From positions 1-10,780 of the forward strand of contig JAEXXM010000075.1 in the NCBI GenBank assembly GCA_023405815.1: a stretch of DNA of 10,780 nt. Reading direction: 5' to 3'. Below, piece after piece: positions 6,017 through 10,780 of this stretch. Each line of letters begins with the position of its first letter. The first letter of the stretch is position 1. The translations under genes were made by a program, and so were the position numbers. The notes below the pieces were generated by a model. The model had not been told where the DNA came from and ran no database searches. It saw only the letters and a program-made list of their open reading frames with translations. Source of the stretch: Pseudomonadota bacterium. Lineage in GTDB: Bacteria; Pseudomonadota; Alphaproteobacteria; Rhizobiales; Hyphomicrobiaceae.

Positions 6017-6961
6017 CTACTGGCCGGCCTTCTTCAGCTCAGCTTCAAGCTCCGGCAGAGCCTGAAACAGATCGGCGACGAGACCGTAGTCGGCCACCTG
6101 GAAGATGGGCGCCTCGCCGTCCTTGTTGATCGCCACGATGATCTTTGAGTCCTTCATGCCGGCGAGGTGCTGAATGGCACCCGAGATGCCGACCGCCATG
6201 TAGAGATCCGGCGCCACCACTTTGCCGGTCTGTCCCACCTGCATGTCGTTCGGCACGTAGCCGGCATCGACCGCGGCGCGCGAGGCGCCGACGGCAGCGC
6301 CGATCGCATCCGCTACCGGCTCGATGTACTTCTTGAAGTTCTCGCCCGAGGCAAGGCCGCGGCCACCGGAGATGATGATGCGCGCCGAGGCGAGCTCTGG
6401 ACGGGCCGACTTCGTCAGCTCCGCCTTCTCGAAGCTCGACAGCCCGACTGGAGCCGGAGCCGCCACCGTCTCGATCGGCGCAGAGCCGCTCTCTGCGACG
6501 CCGGGAAAAGCCGAGATGCGAACCGTGATCACCTTCTTGGCTTCCGGCGATTGCACCGTCTGGATGGCGTTGCCGGCATAAATCGGACGCTCGAAGGTGT
6601 CGGGCGAGACGACCTTGGTGATGTCGGAGATCTGCATCACGTCGAGGGCTGCCGCAACGCGTGGCGCGATGTTCTTGCCCGAGGTCGTCGCCGGCGCGAC
6701 GAAGACGTCATAGCCGCCGATTAGCGAGGCGATCAGCGCTGCCGTTTCCTCGGCGAGGCCGTGCTGCAGTTGCGGCGCGTCGGCGAGCAGCACCTTCGCG
6801 ACGCCATCGAGCTTTGCCGCCGCTTCCGCCGCCGGCTTGGCATTGTGACCCGCGACGAGCACATGGATATCGCCGCCGATCTGCTTGGCGGCCGCGACAG
6901 CCTTTCCGGTGGCGCTCGCCAGAGCCTCGTTCGTGTGCTCGGCCAGAAGGAGAATAGCCAT
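6017..6961 (-). CDS. etfA: Electron transfer flavoprotein, alpha subunit
   Basis: 314 residues from ATG 6961. ETF alpha carries the FAD that takes electrons from acyl-CoA dehydrogenases and passes them to ETF:ubiquinone oxidoreductase. The N-terminal domain (about 1-185) begins MAILLLAEHTNEAL and contains VFVAPATTSGKNIAPRVAA. The C-terminal FAD domain (about 190-314) shows ISGGRGLASGENF (197-209), GAAVGASRAAVDAGYVP, GQTGKVVAPDLYMAVGISG (243-261) and then AIQHLAGMKDSKIIVAIN, which together complete the ETF alpha signature. Length is normal. The ATG overlaps the etfB stop by one base (TGATG), which indicates translational coupling and the usual equimolar production. A GTG one codon earlier (6964) is also possible but less likely. 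Confidence 0.97.
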   Translation of the reverse strand: MAILLLAEHTNEALASATGKAVAAAKQIGGDIHVLVAGHNAKPAAEAAAKLDGVAKVLLADAPQLQHGLAEETAALIASLIGGYDVFVAPATTSGKNIAPRVAAALDVMQISDITKVVSPDTFERPIYAGNAIQTVQSPEAKKVITVRISAFPGVAESGSAPIETVAAPAPVGLSSFEKAELTKSARPELASARIIISGGRGLASGENFKKYIEPVADAIGAAVGASRAAVDAGYVPNDMQVGQTGKVVAPDLYMAVGISGAIQHLAGMKDSKIIVAINKDGEAPIFQVADYGLVADLFQALPELEAELKKAGQ

Positions 6962-7713
6962 CACAGCACCCCGGCTTCGGCTTTGAGTTTTTGTACCAGC
7001 TCGGCAACGCTGCCGACCTTCACGCCCGCCTTGCGGGTGGCCGGCTCGGAAATCTTCAGCACCTTGAGGCGCGGAGCAATGTCGACGCCGAACTCTTCGG
7101 GCTTCTTGGTATCGAGCGGCTTCTTCTTCGCTTTCATGATGTTGGGCAGCGAGGGATAGCGCGGCTCATTGAGGCGAAGATCGGTCGAGACGACGGCGGG
7201 AAGCTTGAGCTTCACCGTCTCGAGGCCGCCGTCGACCTCTCGCGTCACAACGGCGCTGCCGGCTTCGATCGCGAGCTTGGAGGCGAAGGTGCCCTGCGCC
7301 CACCCGAGTAGAGCGGCGAGCATCTGTCCGGTCTGGTTGCAGTCGTCGTCGATCGCCTGCTTGCCGAGGATGACGATCTCCGGTTTTTCAGCCTCGACCA
7401 CACCCTTGAGGATCTTCGCCACTGCCAGCGGCTCGATCGGCGTGTCGGGGGTTTCGACCAGGATGCCCCGATCGGCACCGATCGCCAGCGCGCTGCGGAT
7501 CGTCTCCTGGGCCTTCGCCGGTCCGATCGACACGACGATGATCTCGGTCGCGCTGCCCTTCTCCTTGAGACGCACCGCTTCTTCGACCGCGATCTCGTCG
7601 AAGGGGTTCATCGACATCTTGACGTTGGCGAGGTCGATGCCCGAGCCATCCGGCTTCACGCGAATTTTAACGTTGAAATCAACTACTCGTTTGACCGGCA
7701 CCAGGATCTTCAT
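6961..7713 (-). CDS. etfB: Electron transfer flavoprotein, beta subunit
   Basis: 250 residues, the usual family length. It pairs with ETF alpha, binds AMP and contains the loop that docks acyl-CoA dehydrogenases. Visible motifs are MKILVPVKRVVDFN at the start, MNPFDEIAVEEAVRLKEKG (35-53), GKQAIDDDCNQTGQMLAALL (117-136), and the signature and recognition loop LPAVVSTDLRLNEPRYPSLP (171-190), followed by NIMKAKKKPL. I chose ATG 7713 because it gives the standard MKILVPVKR start and has GGAGAG with 9 nt spacing. The frame stays open to 7773, but that part looks noncoding. It is first in the etfB-etfA-dehydrogenase operon, with a promoter candidate 140-170 bases upstream. Confidence 0.97.
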   Translation of the reverse strand: MKILVPVKRVVDFNVKIRVKPDGSGIDLANVKMSMNPFDEIAVEEAVRLKEKGSATEIIVVSIGPAKAQETIRSALAIGADRGILVETPDTPIEPLAVAKILKGVVEAEKPEIVILGKQAIDDDCNQTGQMLAALLGWAQGTFASKLAIEAGSAVVTREVDGGLETVKLKLPAVVSTDLRLNEPRYPSLPNIMKAKKKPLDTKKPEEFGVDIAPRLKVLKISEPATRKAGVKVGSVAELVQKLKAEAGVL

Positions 7714-7833
7714 GCCGTCGGCTCTCCAAGCGTTCTGTAATGGCCTGCTGACGTCGGGGAATTCGTTGTGCAACGCGACGGAGCCCGCCGAGCCGCGCGA
7801 GAAAGTCCCCGGTCGCAGGCCTTCTCTTGTTTA

Positions 7834-7847
7834 TTCGCAAGTGCGAA
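7834..7847. promoter_or_regulatory. Palindromic operator candidate at the etfB promoter
   Basis: TTCGCA-AG-TGCGAA, a perfect 6-2-6 inverted repeat. It begins 6 bases past the putative -10 of the etfB promoter (7853-7858), so it covers the expected transcription start near 7846. Repressor operators of this size and place are typical of TetR- or GntR-type regulators of fatty-acid genes. No regulator gene is in the window, so its owner is unknown. Confidence 0.35.
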
Positions 7848-7852
7848 AAGAA

Positions 7853-7881
7853 AACCTACGGGCGCGCACAATGCAAGTCAA
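7853..7881 (-). promoter_or_regulatory. Candidate sigma70 promoter of the etfB-etfA-dehydrogenase operon
   Basis: On the minus strand, TTGACT (7881-7876) and TAGGTT (7858-7853) with a 17-nt spacer. The -35 is nearly ideal and the -10 is weak. The position, in the 232-bp gap after the rhomboid gene, agrees with a separate operon. The leader would be about 130 bases. Confidence 0.4.
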
Positions 7882-7945
7882 TTGGGCGACCTGTGCCCCG
7901 TCCGCGGCCAATTATGCTGATCGAGTAGGCAAGCACCCTTCCGCC

Positions 7946-8650
7946 TCAGGCAAGGCGCACGCCCCGGTCGAACAACGGCACCCCTGGGCGCCGCATGAAG
8001 ACGATCAGCACGGCGCCAGCGATAAGGCCGCCGATATGGGCCCACCAGGCCACCGGGCCCATCTCCGGCATAGCCACCATGATGAACTGAAACGCTATCC
8101 AGATGCCCAGCATCAGGCCGGCAGTAATGCGCAGCGGGATGACCTTGAAGGCGAGGACCCAGACGTTCACGCGCGGATGCAGCATCAGGTAGGCGGCGAT
8201 GACGCCGGCAACCGCACCACTGGCACCGATCAGCGGCAAATCGCTGTCCGGCACCATGAAGGCGTGAAACAGTCCCGCAAACACGCCGCACGCGAGGTAG
8301 AAGATGAGGAAGCGCAGATGCCCCATCGCATCCTCGACGTTGTCGCCGAACACCCAAAGGAACAGCATGTTACCGATGAGGTGAAAGATATCGGCGTGGA
8401 AAAACATGTAGGTAAGGAGCGTCGTCTCTTCGCCGATCGCGTACCCCTCGTTGGAGAACGAGGAGGGCGCCAGCACCACCGTGCTCCCGAGCAGCTCCCG
8501 CGGCGTGACGCCAAAGCTCGCCACCGCGGCCTCGCTGAGCCCGCTCATCTCCAGCATGAAGACCAGCACGTTCACCGCGATCAAAGACACGGTGACGTAC
8601 TGGAACGGGATGGATTTCAGCGAGTTATCGTCACGCAGCGGAATGAACAA
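7946..8650 (-). CDS. Rhomboid-family intramembrane serine protease (TTG start)
   Basis: 234 residues, with a predicted six-helix core in the inner membrane. The rhomboid signature set is complete: HxxxN in FHLIGNMLFLWVFGDNVE (His90, Asn94), nucleophile Ser144 in IGASGAVAG, and catalytic His205 in WWAHIGGLIAG. It should therefore be an active protease cutting membrane-protein substrates; the substrates are unknown. The start is TTG 8650. It gives the N-terminus MFIPLRDDN, close to the MFxPLxD start common in alphaproteobacterial members, and has GGCAGG 6 nt upstream. In this frame there is no ATG or GTG between the preceding gene's stop and this TTG, so the rare start is well supported. The gene lies 27 bases after the adenosyltransferase gene and probably shares its transcript. 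It may be mislabelled as a general membrane protein if the start is misplaced. Confidence 0.92.
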   Translation of the reverse strand: MFIPLRDDNSLKSIPFQYVTVSLIAVNVLVFMLEMSGLSEAAVASFGVTPRELLGSTVVLAPSSFSNEGYAIGEETTLLTYMFFHADIFHLIGNMLFLWVFGDNVEDAMGHLRFLIFYLACGVFAGLFHAFMVPDSDLPLIGASGAVAGVIAAYLMLHPRVNVWVLAFKVIPLRITAGLMLGIWIAFQFIMVAMPEMGPVAWWAHIGGLIAGAVLIVFMRRPGVPLFDRGVRLA

Positions 8651-8656
8651 TTGACG

Positions 8657-8662
8657 CCTGCC
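8657..8662 (-). promoter_or_regulatory. Ribosome binding site supporting the TTG start of the rhomboid gene
   Basis: GGCAGG on the minus strand, 6 nt before TTG 8650. It decides the start, since no ATG or GTG is available in frame after the upstream stop. Confidence 0.5.
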
Positions 8663-8677
8663 AAGCTTGAATGACGG

Positions 8678-9259
8678 TCACCGGTTCTGTCCGGGCACCC
8701 ATAGCACGTCGCTACGGCCGCGATCATTCACGTAGCGGCTGGCAACAAAAAGGAAATCCGATAGCCGATTGATATATTTCAGCGCTTCGGCCCCGACCGG
8801 CTCGTTGGGATCCTCCGCGAGCTCCACCATCAACCGCTCGGCGCGGCGCGAAACGGTGCGGGCGACATGCAGAGCTGCCGCCGCCGGCGAGCCGCCCGGT
8901 AGCACGAACGACCGCAGCGGCTTCAGCTCGGTGTTCATCTCGTCGATCTCCTCCTCGAGGCGCTTGACCTGCCCCTCGGAGATCCGCAGCGGCTCATATT
9001 CGAGCTTCTGCCCCCGATCCGGCACGCACAGGTCGGCGCCGAGGTCGAAGAGATCGTTCTGGATGCGCAATAGCTTGGCATCGAGACCCGGATGCCCGGC
9101 GCCGAGGTGGACCCGCGCCATGCCGATGCTGGCGTTGGTCTCGTCGACCGTGCCGTAGGCGGAAATGCGCAGCGCATGCTTGGGAACCCGCTCCCCGCTG
9201 CCGAGCGCCGTCGTGCCCTTGTCCCCAGTGCGCGTGTAGATCTTGCTAAGTACGACCAT
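8678..9259 (-). CDS. ATP:cob(I)alamin adenosyltransferase, PduO type
   Basis: 193 residues. It transfers the adenosyl group of ATP to cob(I)alamin, giving adenosylcobalamin for enzymes such as methylmalonyl-CoA mutase. PduO-type motifs are complete: TRTGDKGTT near the N-terminus (residues 9-17, ATP phosphate binding), YGTVDETNA (35-43), FVLPGGSPAAAALHVART (118-135), the ATP-contacting RRAERL (138-143), and NRLSDFLFVASRYVN (164-178). It should form a trimer of four- or five-helix bundles in the cytosol. ATG 9259 gives the usual short N-terminal lead before the ATP motif; its ribosome binding site is weak. It follows the twin-helix gene by 63 bases and precedes the rhomboid gene. No cobalamin riboswitch is visible upstream. 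Human MMAB is a homologue. cobO is a different family name sometimes misapplied. Confidence 0.95.
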   Translation of the reverse strand: MVVLSKIYTRTGDKGTTALGSGERVPKHALRISAYGTVDETNASIGMARVHLGAGHPGLDAKLLRIQNDLFDLGADLCVPDRGQKLEYEPLRISEGQVKRLEEEIDEMNTELKPLRSFVLPGGSPAAAALHVARTVSRRAERLMVELAEDPNEPVGAEALKYINRLSDFLFVASRYVNDRGRSDVLWVPGQNR

Positions 9260-9322
9260 TCGCTGTGGCCCCAGATTGTGCTCGCCCGGGTGGCGCCGAG
9301 CCGCCGCGTCCGATGCTGCCGG

Positions 9323-9517
9323 TCAGTGGTAGTTGTGAACGATCGCGAACAGTACGATGACGGTGATGGCGAGCGCCTGCAATCCGACGCGCCAGCGCAT
9401 CAGCGTCTGGCTCCTGCTGGAGTTGGAGCCTCGGGAGAGGTTCCACAGGCCGAGCAACAGCACCGCGACCACCGCGGCGACTGTCAGCGTGGTTAAGTGG
9501 TAAAGCACCGTCTCCAT
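9323..9517 (-). CDS. Twin transmembrane helix small protein
   Basis: 64 residues, nearly all membrane. Helix 1 is about residues 7-27 (HLTTLTVAAVVAVLLLGLW), followed by a short Ser/Arg-rich loop, the conserved-looking LMRWRVGLQ (39-47), and helix 2 at 46-61 (ALAITVIVLFAIV), ending HNYH. It fits the small twin-helix family found in Hyphomicrobiales next to the PduO-type adenosyltransferase; it somewhat resembles HIG1-type hairpin proteins in size and shape. Function is unknown. The start ATG 9517 has GGAGG with 10 nt spacing. It is first in the presumed twin-helix/adenosyltransferase/rhomboid operon and divergent from the EnvC-like gene (135-bp gap). I see no clear promoter in that gap for either direction. 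Confidence 0.85.
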   Translation of the reverse strand: METVLYHLTTLTVAAVVAVLLLGLWNLSRGSNSSRSQTLMRWRVGLQALAITVIVLFAIVHNYH

Positions 9518-9635
9518 AGGCGTTCAGCCTCCGTTCTCCGCAATTCCTTACGCCCTCGGGCAACGGCCTGGCAAGTTCAGACGCGCCATAATTGCCGTAT
9601 TTGGAGCTTCTGGTGATCTGCCGCTGCCGGACAAA

Positions 9636-9643
9636 AGGGGGAG
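9636..9643 (+). promoter_or_regulatory. Ribosome binding site supporting the TTG start of the EnvC-like gene
   Basis: AGGGGGAG, 9 nt before TTG 9653. It decides the start: the frame has a TGA at 9614-9616, and the first in-frame ATG comes only deep inside the coiled coil, near 10053. Confidence 0.6.
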
Positions 9644-9652
9644 ACTCGGCCG

Positions 9653-10780
9653 TTGCGCCTAACCGGACTGACAACGCTCACGAGCCTTTGTTTCCTCGCC
9701 GGCCCGCTTGCCGGCGTTGCCACGCTTGCTCTCGCGCCGGCCGCATCCGTCCGCGCCGAAACTCCGAAGGAAGCGGACGAGGCCAAAAAGAAGCTCGAGA
9801 CCAAGCGCAACGAGCTCGAGAACGTCGAGAAGAAGGCAAAGTCGCTCCAAACGGACGTCGACTCTATTGCCGCCGAGCGCGAGCGCATCAACTCGCGCCT
9901 TCTCGAAACTGCCGATCTCATCAAGAAGAGCGAGGCACAGCTCACGACGATCGAGACCCGCTTGGGCGAGCTGCAGGAGCAGGAGCGCATCCTCAAAGGC
10001 TCGCTCAATCAGCGCAACGACCAAATTGCCAAGCTATTGGCTGCGCTGCAGCGCATGGGCCGCAACCCGCCACCCGTTCTCATCACCCAGCGAGAGGACG
10101 CGCTCGAGATGGTGCGCAGCGCCATGCTGCTGTCGGCCGCCTTCCCTGAGCTCGGCAACCAGGCCAAGATTCTCACCACGCGCCTCACCGAGCTGGCGCG
10201 CGTGATGGGCGACATCCGCACGCAACGGGACCAGCTTCGCACCGAGATGACACGCCTAAGCGACGCGCGCACCCGCCTCTCTGGATTGATGGAGGAAAAG
10301 AAGGTCACGCTCGAGGAGCGCCAGTCCGAGCTGCAACGCATGCGCACGGCCGCAGCCGACATCTCGCGCAACGTCAAAGACCTCAATGAACTCATCAGTA
10401 AGCTCGATCAGGCCGTCAAGGACAACACCGGCCTCGGCGCTTACGATTCGCAGCAGAAGCACACCGCAGCCGCGAACATTACGCAAAATTCATCTGCGCC
10501 TGCAGCACCAGCCGCACCGATCGCCCCCAACTCGCCCGCCGCGTTGCCGGCGATCCAGAAAGCGCCCGCGGCGCCATCAGCGACCAAAGATGCAACGAAG
10601 GGCGTCGACGTCGTTGTGCTGAGTCCCGGTGCAACGCTCGGCAGCCCAGGGCGAATTAAGCCCGAAATCGCCTTTTCTGACGCAACCGGGCGACTGCCGC
10701 TGCCGGCGCAGGGGCGCCAGGTTTTGGGCTTTGGCGAGAAAACGCAGTTCGGCGGCCAATCGAAGGGGATAGTGCTGGAG
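9653..10780 (+). CDS. EnvC-like murein hydrolase activator / M23 peptidase-family protein (partial)
   Basis: 376 codons from TTG 9653, cut by the right edge. A signal peptide is clear (MRLTGLTTLTSLCFLAGPLA, with cleavage probably after SVRA near residue 35), so it acts in the periplasm. Residues about 38-140 and 165-265 are long charged coiled coils (EADEAKKKLETKRNELENVE and onward), separated by the LQRMGRNPPPVLITQREDAL segment that is typical of EnvC proteins. An Ala/Pro-rich linker follows at about 275-325. The LytM/M23 domain begins near 346 with GRLPLPAQGRQVLGFGEKT and QFGGQSKGI. The metal and active-site residues lie outside the window, so whether it is a peptidase or a catalytically dead activator cannot be told. 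EnvC homologues activate amidases at the division septum. In many Hyphomicrobiales a ctpA-type protease gene follows, which is a testable prediction. Confidence 0.92.
   Translation, partial: MRLTGLTTLTSLCFLAGPLAGVATLALAPAASVRAETPKEADEAKKKLETKRNELENVEKKAKSLQTDVDSIAAERERINSRLLETADLIKKSEAQLTTIETRLGELQEQERILKGSLNQRNDQIAKLLAALQRMGRNPPPVLITQREDALEMVRSAMLLSAAFPELGNQAKILTTRLTELARVMGDIRTQRDQLRTEMTRLSDARTRLSGLMEEKKVTLEERQSELQRMRTAAADISRNVKDLNELISKLDQAVKDNTGLGAYDSQQKHTAAANITQNSSAPAAPAAPIAPNSPAALPAIQKAPAAPSATKDATKGVDVVVLSPGATLGSPGRIKPEIAFSDATGRLPLPAQGRQVLGFGEKTQFGGQSKGIVLE

Noticed and set aside
6062..8092. Further TGAAAC boxes at 6062 and 8087 on the plus strand
   Set aside because: They lie inside the etfA and rhomboid coding regions, on the antisense strand, with no plausible gene to drive. 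Taken as chance matches.
7169..8674. 501-codon plus-strand open frame, the longest in the window
   Set aside because: It runs antisense through etfB and the rhomboid gene, which both have complete family motifs. The predicted protein matches nothing I recognise and spans the etfB promoter gap.
9518..9652. Possible cobalamin riboswitch upstream of the adenosyltransferase operon
   Set aside because: The gap is short, and I find no B12-box-like sequence or suitable pairing in it.
1..10780. Mobile element, defence system, CRISPR or RNA gene
   Set aside because: No transposase, integrase, long direct or terminal repeats, spacer arrays or tRNA/rRNA-like stretches were seen. All long frames with real motifs are backbone genes.

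Overview
This looks like ordinary chromosomal backbone from a GC-rich alphaproteobacterium, most likely of the order Hyphomicrobiales (Rhizobiales). The reasons are the strong GC bias at third codon positions and the gene set: an argB/HAD 5'-nucleotidase pair, an etfB-etfA-3-hydroxybutyryl-CoA dehydrogenase cluster beside a PduO-type cobalamin adenosyltransferase and a 64-residue twin-helix protein, and an EnvC-like protein transcribed away from them. The order-level placement is an inference; no RNA gene or other direct taxonomic marker is present. I see no insertion sequence, phage gene, CRISPR array, tRNA or rRNA, and no stretch above 300 bases without a gene.

Layout. (1) 1-969, minus strand: the start of a protein with a ClpA-type N-terminal domain and then a long Pro/Glu-rich tail, cut by the left edge. 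(2) 970-1253: 284-bp divergent intergenic region. (3) 1254-4235, plus strand: argB, a HAD-family pyrimidine 5'-nucleotidase, a SigK-like ECF sigma factor and its RskA-like membrane anti-sigma factor. They are packed with overlapping stops and starts or an 8-base gap. (4) 4325-4900, plus strand: an exported single-domain fasciclin protein, with an ECF-type promoter candidate and a leader hairpin upstream. (5) 4983-5036: a long, nearly perfect hairpin between convergent genes. (6) 7713 down to 5049, minus strand: etfB, etfA and the 3-hydroxybutyryl-CoA dehydrogenase gene, preceded by a sigma70-like promoter candidate with a palindrome at the expected transcription start. (7) 9517 down to 7946, minus strand: a twin-helix small membrane protein, an ATP:cob(I)alamin adenosyltransferase and a rhomboid protease that starts with TTG. 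(8) 9653-10780, plus strand: the first 376 codons of an EnvC/M23 murein hydrolase activator, also starting with TTG and cut by the right edge.

How the genes work together. The SigK-like sigma factor and RskA-like anti-sigma factor next to a secreted fasciclin protein repeat the known mycobacterial logic, in which SigK/RskA control the fasciclin-domain proteins MPT70 and MPT83. This is the most interesting unit here. The etfBA-dehydrogenase cluster handles electrons and the third step of fatty-acid beta-oxidation or C4-CoA metabolism. The adenosyltransferase makes the B12 coenzyme that acyl-CoA mutases use, so it fits the same theme. I found no clearly undescribed system. The findings are mainly regulatory structures and poorly understood conserved proteins.
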